Assembly: GCA_938009055.1 (NCBI GenBank)
Contig: CALLIO010000016.1
Span: 1-11,672 of the forward strand
DNA length: 11,672 bases
Reading direction: 5' to 3'
DNA from: an uncultured Altererythrobacter sp.
Lineage (GTDB): Bacteria; Pseudomonadota; Alphaproteobacteria; Sphingomonadales; Sphingomonadaceae
Within the stretch, counting starts at the first letter, position 1. Each line of letters starts with the position of its first letter. Under the pieces are notes generated by a model that saw nothing but the letters and a program-made list of their open reading frames with translations, was not told the DNA's origin and did no database searches. The position numbers and the translations under genes were made by a program. Below are positions 1 to 6,657 of the stretch, one piece after another.

Positions 1-618
1 CGCGAAACGGCAGTCGGCGCATACAATGCTGTCACCACGATTGATGGTGAGGGCAATCTGGGCGAACGTTATGCAAAGGCGCATCTTGTACCCTATGGCG
101 AATATCTGGCGCTGCGCTGGCTCTTGGAACCGCTGGGCGCAACGCGGCTGGTGGCTGGCACAATCGACTTTATTCCAGGGCCTGGCCCGCAAACGATGGA
201 TCTTGGTAGGCACGGCAAGGGCGGCATCCAAATCTGCTATGAAATCGTCTTTTCCGGCCAAGTGGTGGACCGCGAAAACCGGCCCGATTTTATCTTCAAT
301 CCCAGCAATGATGGCTGGTTCGGAAGCTGGGGCCCGCCGCAGCATCTGGGTCAAGCACGCATGCGCGCGATTGAGGAGGGGCTGCCCGTCATCCGCTCAA
401 CCACCACCGGGATCAGCGCCGTGATTGATGCTGATGGCTATGTTCGCCAGCATATCCCAAGCGGGGTGGATGGCAGCGTTTCCGGCTTCCTGCCGCCTGC
501 ACATCCGCCGACATTGTTTGCGAAGTGGGGCAATGCGTTGCCGCTCGGCTGGGCGTTTGCGCTCTTGCTGATGGCATTTGCTGCGATCCGGCTTGCTAAG
601 AATCGCCCTGCGGTCTAG
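1..618 (+). CDS. lnt: Apolipoprotein N-acyltransferase, C-terminal part (5' end outside window)
   Basis: The enzyme adds the third acyl chain to the N-terminal cysteine of lipoproteins in the inner membrane, with its active site on the periplasmic side. The reading frame is open from base 1 and encodes 205 residues of the carbon-nitrogen hydrolase domain. Visible landmarks are KAHLVPYGEY, giving the equivalents of E. coli Lys335 and Glu343 (window codons 26 and 34); GGIQICYE with the nucleophile Cys (codon 79, like Cys387) and the following Glu (codon 81); and NDGWFG followed by QHLGQARMRAIE. The residue spacing matches E. coli Lnt. A final hydrophobic helix (about codons 180-198) and a short basic tail close the protein, as in the family. 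The N-terminal membrane helices and the first catalytic Glu lie outside the window. metK follows after 51 nt on the same strand, so the two may be co-transcribed. Two predicted lipoproteins in this window would be its substrates. Confidence 0.96.
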   Translation, partial: RETAVGAYNAVTTIDGEGNLGERYAKAHLVPYGEYLALRWLLEPLGATRLVAGTIDFIPGPGPQTMDLGRHGKGGIQICYEIVFSGQVVDRENRPDFIFNPSNDGWFGSWGPPQHLGQARMRAIEEGLPVIRSTTTGISAVIDADGYVRQHIPSGVDGSVSGFLPPAHPPTLFAKWGNALPLGWAFALLLMAFAAIRLAKNRPAV

Positions 619-631
619 AGCGCAGTTCAAC

Positions 632-651
632 ACATAAAGAACTCCTTATAT
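632..651. promoter_or_regulatory. Imperfect palindrome upstream of metK, candidate SAM/SAH-responsive operator
   Basis: The 20-bp sequence ACATAAAGAACTCCTTATAT has 9-bp arms that match at 7 of 9 positions around a 2-bp centre. It sits 18 bp before the metK start. A possible promoter, TTCAAC (626-631) and TATCTT (649-654) with a 17-bp spacer, would place the palindrome in the spacer. The shape (ATAAAGA-NN-TCTTTAT-like) resembles operators I associate with ArsR-family SahR-type regulators of methionine-cycle genes in proteobacteria. That link is recalled, not checked. Confidence 0.4.
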
Positions 652-669
652 CTTCTGGAAAGAGACTCC

Positions 670-1878
670 ATGCGCAGCGATTATCTGTTCACTTCCGAAA
701 GTGTGTCTGAAGGCCATCCGGACAAGGTTTCTGACCAGATTTCCGATGCCATTGTTGATCTGTTTCTCTCCAAAGATCCCGAAGCACGGGTGGCGTGTGA
801 AACGCTGACCACAACCCAGCGCGTGGTTTTGGCGGGCGAAATTCGCTGCAAGGGCGTTTACGAAAATGGCGCTTGGGCTGATGGCGCTCTCGACGAGATC
901 GAGGCGACCGTGCGCAAGACGGTGAAGGAAATTGGCTATGAGCAGGATGGCTTTCACTGGGAAACGCTGACCTTCGAAAACTACTTGCACGGGCAATCAT
1001 CGGAGATTGCTCAAGGTGTCGATTCCAGCGGCAACAAGGATGAAGGCGCGGGCGATCAGGGTATTATGTTCGGCTATGCCACGGACGAGACGCCCGATCT
1101 GATGCCCGCGACATTGGATTACAGCCACAAAATCCTCGCCCAACTGGCAGCTGACCGCCATTCGGGCGCTGCGCCTTTTCTTGAACCAGACAGCAAGAGC
1201 CAAGTGACCTTGCGCTATGAAAATGGCGTGCCGGTCGCATGCACGGCAGTGGTGGTCTCAAGCCAACATGCCAAGGGTTATCACGAGGGTGATAAGGAGG
1301 CCGAGCTCAAAGCTTATGTGAAAGCTGCTGTGGCCGATATTTTGCCAGCGGGCTTCCTGACCGACGATACAGCATGGCATATCAATCCCACCGGCGCGTT
1401 TGAAATTGGCGGCCCTGATGGCGATGCTGGTCTGACCGGTCGCAAGATCATCGTGGATACTTATGGCGGCGCAAGCCCGCATGGCGGCGGCGCGTTCAGC
1501 GGCAAAGATCCGACCAAGGTTGACCGTTCGGCCGCTTACATCACGCGCTATCTGGCGAAGAATATTGTTGCCGCTGGCCTCGCCAAACGCTGCACGATCC
1601 AGCTTGCCTATGCGATTGGCGTGCCAGAACCTCTGTCGCTCTATGTCGATACGCATGGCACGGGCAGCGTCGATGATGCAGCGCTGGAACAAGCGATCAA
1701 CAGCATCGACAAGCTGGGCGGATTGACCCCGCGCGGCATTCGCACGCATCTGGGTCTCAACAAGCCGATCTATCGCAAAAGCGCAGCCTATGGCCACTTT
1801 GGCCGTACGGCAGAAGGCGACTTCTTCCCGTGGGAGCGCACCGATCTAGTCGATGATCTGAAGGCGGCTTTGGGTTAA
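670..1878 (+). CDS. metK: S-adenosylmethionine synthetase (methionine adenosyltransferase)
   Basis: The enzyme makes S-adenosylmethionine from methionine and ATP, releasing phosphate and diphosphate; it is cytosolic and works as an oligomer. The 402-residue product is close to the usual bacterial length (about 385-405). Signature motifs are SEGHPDK near the N-terminus (residues 13-19; His16 and Asp18 belong to the ATP/metal site), the GAGDQGIMFGYA hexapeptide-containing stretch (126-137) and the glycine-rich GGGAFSGKD loop (272-280) followed by PTKVDRS. The ATG is preceded by GGAAAGAG (657-664), a good ribosome binding site, and the protein begins MRSDYLFTSESVSEG as expected. It follows lnt by 51 nt and converges on the lipoprotein gene to its right, with 27 nt between stop codons. 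In many alphaproteobacteria I would expect trmB after lnt-metK; it is not here. A palindrome in the leader suggests its own control. Confidence 0.98.
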   Translation: MRSDYLFTSESVSEGHPDKVSDQISDAIVDLFLSKDPEARVACETLTTTQRVVLAGEIRCKGVYENGAWADGALDEIEATVRKTVKEIGYEQDGFHWETLTFENYLHGQSSEIAQGVDSSGNKDEGAGDQGIMFGYATDETPDLMPATLDYSHKILAQLAADRHSGAAPFLEPDSKSQVTLRYENGVPVACTAVVVSSQHAKGYHEGDKEAELKAYVKAAVADILPAGFLTDDTAWHINPTGAFEIGGPDGDAGLTGRKIIVDTYGGASPHGGGAFSGKDPTKVDRSAAYITRYLAKNIVAAGLAKRCTIQLAYAIGVPEPLSLYVDTHGTGSVDDAALEQAINSIDKLGGLTPRGIRTHLGLNKPIYRKSAAYGHFGRTAEGDFFPWERTDLVDDLKAALG

Positions 1879-1906
1879 GGCTGGCGGCCCTCATTTGGGG
1901 GCAGCC
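1879..1906. terminator. Weak stem-loop between converging genes
   Basis: GGCTG (1879-1883) pairs with CAGCC (1902-1906), and an inner CCC/GGG pair (1888-1890, 1897-1899) encloses a loop. It fills the gap between the metK stop and the converging lipoprotein gene. Neither side has a proper T-run, so its use as a terminator is doubtful. Confidence 0.3.
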
Positions 1907-2868
1907 TATTCGCTTGCTGCGGGTAGCCCTTCTTCCAGCAAAAACCATCCGTTACCGATCAGGCTTTCCAGCCGTACACCTGCGTCTGGCTCGACGAGAT
2001 ATTCGTATAGCTCGTCAAAATCCGCCCTTTCATCGCCCGCAATCGCGAGCAGGCAATGGCCAGCGGCAAATTCCTCGCGCCGGGTTTGCTTGCGATCATT
2101 GGGATAGCGGTAAAGCACGAGCGCATCTTCGCCCTTCACATCGAGCCCGCTGACCATCAGCGCCTTGCGAACAGCGCCCGCGTGTTCAGCGGTCAGTGCG
2201 CTCATCCAGCCAATGGTAACACCCGCATCGCGAAGGCGGGACAAATGCCCGTAGGAATCGGCATCATAGGTGGCGGCCAATGCGCCCGGATCAAAAACAC
2301 GGCCTTTCTCATCAAGATCAATCAAAACCGCCGGATCACCAAAATCGCAGGGGAGCCGCGCGCCATCAAGGCGGCTGGGATTGGCCAGCAAGGCCGACGG
2401 GAGCGATTGCTCACCGCCTTTTTGCGCCGTTTTGGTGAGAGTATAGGCGGTTAATTCGTGAAAGCCGGAGCGGTAGATCAGCTCGCTTCGCCCCGGCCTG
2501 GCCGCGCGATCGGGGGCCGGCAATTGCGTCAGCCCTTCAACCACTTCGAAGTCACTGCCAAGGCCCGGCGCCGGTGTCGCAGCGGGCACTGATGGTTGGG
2601 GGATGGGTGCAGCTCGGGCCAGTTCAGCAGAAGTTTCGGCGCTCGTTTCAACAATGATTGGCGTGCGAAGTTCATCCGCTTGCTCGCCTTCGCCAACGTC
2701 AACGTCATCACCATTATTGTCGCGGATTTCATTATTGGCGATCACGCCGCCTGCAATCGCTGGGATTGCCATCGCCACGCATCCTTGCAGAGCCATTGCG
2801 GAAGCGAGCAGCGCCAGCAGTCGCAAGAGGGCCGGAGCAGAACGGGATGTGGGCATGACATTGCGCAT
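1906..2868 (-). CDS. Predicted lipoprotein with HAD-like (acid phosphatase-type) domain
   Basis: I do not recognise a named gene. From the ATG at 2868 the product has 320 residues. It opens with a signal sequence (arginines, then LLRLLALLASAMA) ending in the lipobox LQGC, so Cys30 should be lipidated. A Gly/Ala-rich stretch, an acidic patch and a Pro/Ala-rich linker (about 40-120) follow. The C-terminal part carries what look like the four HAD-superfamily motifs: VLIDLDEKG (Asp184, Asp186), WMSALT (Ser223), DRKQTRREEF (Lys260) and AGDERADFDEL (Asp279, Asp283). Motif order and spacing resemble lipoprotein/secreted acid phosphatases of the HAD type. This is motif reading, not a search, and the hydrolase activity is inferred. 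The start is uncertain. ATGs at 2856, 2868, 2904 and 2940 are in frame and none has a clear ribosome binding site; the two nearest the signal peptide (2856, 2868) fit best. The gene converges on metK and is divergent from the small-RNA/ATPase region. Confidence 0.8.
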   Translation of the reverse strand: MRNVMPTSRSAPALLRLLALLASAMALQGCVAMAIPAIAGGVIANNEIRDNNGDDVDVGEGEQADELRTPIIVETSAETSAELARAAPIPQPSVPAATPAPGLGSDFEVVEGLTQLPAPDRAARPGRSELIYRSGFHELTAYTLTKTAQKGGEQSLPSALLANPSRLDGARLPCDFGDPAVLIDLDEKGRVFDPGALAATYDADSYGHLSRLRDAGVTIGWMSALTAEHAGAVRKALMVSGLDVKGEDALVLYRYPNDRKQTRREEFAAGHCLLAIAGDERADFDELYEYLVEPDAGVRLESLIGNGWFLLEEGLPAASE

Positions 2869-2958
2869 GCGATTGAGTTTAGCCAGCACGTGCGGTCTTG
2901 TCATGCGCCGACCGCAATTGGCCCTGCGAATGTTGCGCATAATTGCGATTTTTGCAAC

Positions 2959-2986
2959 TTAGTATGAGTTTTTCGCACTTGCACAA
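2959..2986 (-). promoter_or_regulatory. Candidate promoter of the HAD-like lipoprotein gene
   Basis: Read on the - strand, TTGTGC (2986-2981) is followed after 16 bp by TACTAA (2964-2959). Transcription would start near 2952 and give a leader of roughly 80 nt to the ATG at 2868. Its -35 box overlaps the proposed small-RNA -35 on the other strand. Found by eye only. Confidence 0.3.
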
Positions 2987-3007
2987 AATGCCGCACCGCA
3001 ACATAAA
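2979..3007 (+). promoter_or_regulatory. Candidate promoter of the orphan small RNA
   Basis: TTGCAC (2979-2984) is followed after a 16-17-bp spacer by ACATAA/CATAAA (3001-3007). Transcription would begin at about 3009-3014, just where the first hairpin starts. The boxes are fair matches to the primary sigma factor consensus of alphaproteobacteria, and the main support is the terminator-capped transcript that follows. Confidence 0.4.
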
Positions 3008-3008
3008 G

Positions 3009-3072
3009 AGCCTGCCTTTACAGGCATCCTCTCCCAAACTTTTTAGCCCGGTCTTTATGGCCGGGCTTTTTT
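3009..3072 (+). ncRNA. Putative trans-acting small RNA (about 64 nt)
   Basis: No protein gene precedes the strong + strand terminator at 3045-3072: the gene to the left is on the other strand and the gene to the right starts 163 nt later. The likely transcript has a 5' hairpin, GCCTG (3010-3014) / CAGGC (3021-3025) with a 6-nt loop. A single-stranded middle containing TCCTCTCCC (3027-3035) and AAACTTTTT follows, and then the terminator hairpin. A 5' hairpin, a pyrimidine-rich anti-Shine-Dalgarno-like seed and a GC-rich terminator are typical of alphaproteobacterial base-pairing small RNAs. I cannot assign it to a known family. The 5' end is approximate. An alternative is a short attenuated leader of the ATPase gene, but the terminator would then block nearly all read-through. 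Confidence 0.6.
3045..3072 (+). terminator. Strong intrinsic terminator without an upstream gene
   Basis: AGCCCGG (3045-3051) pairs perfectly with CCGGGCT (3061-3067) across a 9-nt loop, and six T residues (3067-3072) follow on the + strand. On the - strand the flank is A-rich, so it works in one direction only. Confidence 0.85.
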
Positions 3073-3101
3073 CTTGGGGCCTCTCTTTTCAAGATCGAAT
3101 C

Positions 3102-3167
3102 GCGCATTGCGCCATTCCTGCCCAGCGCAATCCGTTGCAAGCAATTGCTTACACAAATATTTGCAAC
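3102..3167. repeat. Cluster of TTGC/GCAA inverted repeats upstream of the CDC48-like gene
   Basis: Within 66 bp there are a perfect GCGCATTGCGC (3102-3112); a pair ATTGCGC (3106-3112) / GCGCAAT (3125-3131); a perfect 12-bp palindrome AAGCAATTGCTT (3139-3150); and a perfect pair GTTGCAA (3134-3140) / TTGCAAC (3161-3167). TTGCAA (3161-3166) could also be the -35 box of a promoter with TAGCTA (3184-3189), 17 bp apart. The cluster looks like a multi-site operator for a dimeric DNA-binding protein that I cannot name. Confidence 0.45.
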
Positions 3168-3234
3168 TGCGCCGCGCTCTCCCTAGCTATGGCTTTCACG
3201 CTTTCCCAAGCGAACAACGGAAGACATCAGCCTC

Positions 3235-5553
3235 ATGGCGAAGAGCGATAAAGAATCACAAGAAAACCAAGTGCGCTTGCAAGTTGCAGCCGCACGGCAA
3301 GAAGAATCGGGCCAAGGGATCGCCCGCATGCCCCGCACAGCCTTTCAGGCTTTGGGCATAACCGAGGGGGATGTGGTCGAAATTTCCGGCAAGCGATCTA
3401 CCGCTGCGCTGGCGATGGCCTCTTATGAAGAAGACAAGTCGCTCGAGCTGGTGCGGCTCGATGGATTGCAGCGCGGCAATGCCGAAGTTGGCTCGGGCGA
3501 GCATGTGACGATCACTGTGGCAAAGTCGCGCCCGGCAACGCGTGTGGTTTTTGCTCCTGCCCAGCGCGAAATGCGATTGCAAGGGCCAGCCCAAGCTTTG
3601 AAACGCAATTTTCTAGGCAAGCCGCTGGTCGCTGGCGATCTGGTCGCGACCTCTGGCCGCCAGCCTATGCAAAACGTGCCCGATGATGTGCGTCGGATGC
3701 TGCCCAATGCTGCCTATGCGCTCACTCAAATCCGCCTCAGCGTGGCCAGCACAACGCCCAAGGGCATTGTCCATATTGACGAGAATACCGAGGTTGAGTT
3801 GCGCGCAGAATATGAAGAGCCACGCGATGCGCGCGCGGTCGTCAATTATGACGATGTCGGCGGGATGGACGATACGATTCAGGCCTTGCGCGAAATGGTC
3901 GAGTTGCCGCTGCGCTATCCTGAACTCTTCACACGGCTTGGCGTCGATCCGCCCAAGGGCGTGCTGCTTCATGGCCCGCCCGGCACGGGCAAAACGCGGC
4001 TCGCCCAAGCGGTCGCCAATGAAAGCGATGCTGAATTTTTCACCATCAACGGGCCTGAGATCATGGGCTCTGGCTATGGCGAGAGTGAAAAGCGGCTGCG
4101 CGAAGTGTTCGAAGCGGCGACCAAAGCTGCGCCTGCGATTGTCTTTATCGACGAGATTGATTCGATTGCGCCCAAGCGCGACAAGGTGCCCGGCGAAGCG
4201 GAAAAGCGGCTGGTTGCCCAGCTCCTCACCTTGATGGATGGGTTGGAGGCGCGCAGCAATCTGGTTGTGATCGCGGCCACCAATCGGCCCGATGCGATTG
4301 ACGAAGCCTTGCGCCGACCAGGCCGCTTTGACCGCGAGATTGTGGTCGGCGTTCCTGACGAGCGTGGCCGACGCGAGATTTTGGCGATCCACACACGCGG
4401 TATGCCGCTGGAAGTGAAGGTCGATCTGGTCGAGCTTGCGCGCGTCACCCACGGCTTTGTCGGCGCTGATCTGGCGGCTCTTGCCCGCGAAGCAGCGATT
4501 GACGCAGTGCGCCAGATCATGCCGCATATCGATTGGGACGAACGCACGATCCCGCCTGAAGTGCTCGAAAAGCTGAGCGTGAGCCGCGAGGATTTCCTCG
4601 GCGCGCTCAAGCGTATCCAGCCAAGCGCCATGCGCGAGGTTATGGTGCAGACCCCGCGCACACAATGGAGCGATATTGGCGGCGTCGACGATGCGATCGA
4701 AAAGTTGCAAGAGGGGATCGAGCTACCGCTCAAAAACCCTGATGCGTTCGAACGGCTGGGCATTCGTCCGGCCAAGGGCTTTCTGCTCTACGGCCCACCC
4801 GGAACCGGCAAAACCTTGCTCGCGAAGGCTGTTGCCAAGGAGGCTGAGGCCAATTTCATCTCGATGAAAAGCTCTGACCTCCTCTCCAAATGGTATGGTG
4901 AGAGCGAGCAGCAAATAGCCAAAATGTTCCAGCGTGCGCGTGCCGTTGCGCCATGCGTGATCTTCATTGACGAGATTGACAGTCTGGTGCCTGCGCGCGG
5001 TTCTGGTCAGGGCGAGCCGCAAGTAACAGGCCGCGTGGTCAACACCATCCTTGCCGAGATGGACGGGCTGGAGGAATTGCAATCGGTGATCGTCATCGGT
5101 GCCACCAACCGCCCGACGCTGGTTGATCCGGCCTTGCTGCGCCCGGGCCGTTTTGACGAGCTGGTCTATGTCGGCACACCCGATGCCAAGGGCCGCGAGC
5201 ATATTCTCGGCATCCATGCGAAGGACATGCCGCTGGCCAAGGATGTTGATCTGGCGGCAGTTGCGAAGAAAACCGCGCGCTTTACCGGCGCTGATCTGGA
5301 AGATGTCGTGCGGCGCGCAGGCCTTAACGCCTTGCGCCGTGTGGGCAGCAAGGTTTCAGAAGTGGCAGCCGAAGACTTCACCGAAGCGCTCAAAGATAGC
5401 CGCGCGACCGTCACCACCAAGATGGAAAGCGAATATAAGAAGATGCGCGGCGAGCTGAAAAAGCGCGCGGTTCAGGCGAACCCTATTGGCTTTGTCCATG
5501 ATGGCATGGTCGAGCCGATTAGGGACAAGAAGCACGGTGATGCGGAAAGCTAA
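3235..5553 (+). CDS. CDC48/p97/VAT-type double AAA+ ATPase
   Basis: This is a cytosolic hexameric protein unfoldase/segregase of the CDC48 family, 772 residues, close to archaeal VAT and eukaryotic p97 in build. Residues 1 to about 190 form the N-domain, with a double-psi barrel signature (IARMPRTAFQALGITEGDVVEI). D1 has Walker A GPPGTGKT (247-254), Walker B VFIDEIDS (303-310, Glu307), sensor-1 AATNRPD and the RPGRFDRE arginine-finger region. D2 has Walker A GPPGTGKT (520-527), Walker B VIFIDE (575-580, Glu580), ATNRP and RPGRFDE. Both rings look ATPase-competent. The D2 pore loop is KWYGESE (552-558, Trp553/Tyr554); the D1 pore loop is GYGESE (280-285, Tyr281), more like archaeal VAT (aromatic) than p97 D1. 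A charged tail of about 50 residues ends the protein. The ATG has GGAAGA (3219-3224) at good spacing. It stands alone, and no adaptor or protease gene adjoins it. Substrates in bacteria are unknown to me. Confidence 0.95.
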   Translation: MAKSDKESQENQVRLQVAAARQEESGQGIARMPRTAFQALGITEGDVVEISGKRSTAALAMASYEEDKSLELVRLDGLQRGNAEVGSGEHVTITVAKSRPATRVVFAPAQREMRLQGPAQALKRNFLGKPLVAGDLVATSGRQPMQNVPDDVRRMLPNAAYALTQIRLSVASTTPKGIVHIDENTEVELRAEYEEPRDARAVVNYDDVGGMDDTIQALREMVELPLRYPELFTRLGVDPPKGVLLHGPPGTGKTRLAQAVANESDAEFFTINGPEIMGSGYGESEKRLREVFEAATKAAPAIVFIDEIDSIAPKRDKVPGEAEKRLVAQLLTLMDGLEARSNLVVIAATNRPDAIDEALRRPGRFDREIVVGVPDERGRREILAIHTRGMPLEVKVDLVELARVTHGFVGADLAALAREAAIDAVRQIMPHIDWDERTIPPEVLEKLSVSREDFLGALKRIQPSAMREVMVQTPRTQWSDIGGVDDAIEKLQEGIELPLKNPDAFERLGIRPAKGFLLYGPPGTGKTLLAKAVAKEAEANFISMKSSDLLSKWYGESEQQIAKMFQRARAVAPCVIFIDEIDSLVPARGSGQGEPQVTGRVVNTILAEMDGLEELQSVIVIGATNRPTLVDPALLRPGRFDELVYVGTPDAKGREHILGIHAKDMPLAKDVDLAAVAKKTARFTGADLEDVVRRAGLNALRRVGSKVSEVAAEDFTEALKDSRATVTTKMESEYKKMRGELKKRAVQANPIGFVHDGMVEPIRDKKHGDAES

Positions 5554-5556
5554 GGG

Positions 5557-6657
5557 CTAGTCGCCCGGCGCATCCGCCTCGCCCGCTTTCGCATGTCCGC
5601 CTGGCACTTCCAGCCGGTGCCGGATCAGCGCATCGGGCATGTTGGTGCCGATCCAACCCAGCATATGTTCGCGCACGTCGCAGCGCAGATCCCACAGGTT
5701 CGAGATGGTTGCTGCGCTCATGGACAAGCGCAGTTCGACGCTTTCGGGATAAGCCTCGGTCATCAGCAAAGTGGCCGCGCGCCCATCATGCAATTCGTGA
5801 TTATTGGTGTAGCGTTCGAACTCTTCGCGGATCGGCGCGATTTTGGTTGCCGGATCAAGATGGAGAAAAACGGGGCCGGACAATTGCTCGCTTCGGCGCG
5901 ACCAGTTTTCAAAACTCTCGTCAAGAAACCGCTCGGTTGGGATGATAATCAGCCGCTCGTCCCAGATGCGCAAGGTGACAAAGCTCATGCGGATTTCCTC
6001 GACCCGCCCTGTATGCCCATCGACCACGACCAGATCGCCAATCCGCATCGGCTCGGTCAGGGCGACTTGCAATCCGGCGATGATCGACTTGAGCGTGGGC
6101 TGCGCTGCTGCCCCCACCGCCAGTGCGACCAGGCCGGCAGAGGCGAGCATCGTCGTCCCGATTGCCTGCACCGAAGGGATCGAAAACAGCATCAAGCCCA
6201 CGGTAATCGTCAGGATCGCCATCGTCGCAATCCGCGATAGCACCGCAATCCGCGTACGCCTGCTGCGCATGGCAACGGGGTCTTGTGTCTCCATCCGCAA
6301 TTCCATCACAGCGGTCATTGCCTTCACGAAATTGTAAGCGAGCCAGCCGAGCAGCGCTGGCTGGAGGAATACGCCGAGCGGTTCCCAAAAACGCGCCAGC
6401 TCCAGATTCGCTTGGGCTGCCAGCGATACGCCAATGGTAAGGAAAGACCATTTGATAGGTCGCCTGATCCGCTCAAGGATCAGATCATCGGCTTCATTCT
6501 CAGAACGTTTCGCCAGCCGTGTCACCACTGCATAGGCGAGCCGGTAAAGCAGATAGGCACCCAGCAACCCCAGCGCGAGCGAGACCGCCGACAAAGCGAT
6601 AATGTTCCAGTCGATCGACCAGTTTTCCGGTTTAAGAGTGTCGAGCATGTGCTGCAT
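5557..6657 (-). CDS. MscS-family mechanosensitive ion channel
   Basis: This is a small-conductance mechanosensitive channel of the inner membrane that would vent ions and solutes when membrane tension rises. From the ATG at 6657 it has 366 residues, longer than E. coli MscS (286) because extra N-terminal helices precede the core. Predicted membrane segments lie near 18-40, 68-82, 97-113 and 138-160, and then comes the pore helix TMLASAGLVALAVGAAAQ with its amphipathic continuation SIIAGLQVAL (169-200). The beta domain follows directly, with EPMRIGDLVVVDGHTGRVEEI and LIIIPTERF (202-244), and then a C-terminal alpha/beta domain. The polA stop and this ATG overlap as TGATG, so the ATG is preferred over the TTG one codon upstream, and translation is probably coupled to polA. 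The gene ends 3 nt from the converging ATPase gene. Confidence 0.93.
   Translation of the reverse strand: MQHMLDTLKPENWSIDWNIIALSAVSLALGLLGAYLLYRLAYAVVTRLAKRSENEADDLILERIRRPIKWSFLTIGVSLAAQANLELARFWEPLGVFLQPALLGWLAYNFVKAMTAVMELRMETQDPVAMRSRRTRIAVLSRIATMAILTITVGLMLFSIPSVQAIGTTMLASAGLVALAVGAAAQPTLKSIIAGLQVALTEPMRIGDLVVVDGHTGRVEEIRMSFVTLRIWDERLIIIPTERFLDESFENWSRRSEQLSGPVFLHLDPATKIAPIREEFERYTNNHELHDGRAATLLMTEAYPESVELRLSMSAATISNLWDLRCDVREHMLGWIGTNMPDALIRHRLEVPGGHAKAGEADAPGD

Noticed and set aside
619..669. SAM riboswitch before metK
   Set aside because: Only 51 nt separate the genes and no SAM-II/SAM-V-like pseudoknot could be drawn; the palindrome fits a protein operator better.
1258..1797. 179-codon - strand frame inside metK
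   Set aside because: Shadow frame of metK; the composition is that of an antisense translation with no motif.
3613..4710. 365-codon open frame on the - strand inside the ATPase gene
   Set aside because: It is antisense to a well-conserved gene, His/Arg/Ala-rich and without family resemblance; such long shadows are common in GC-rich DNA.
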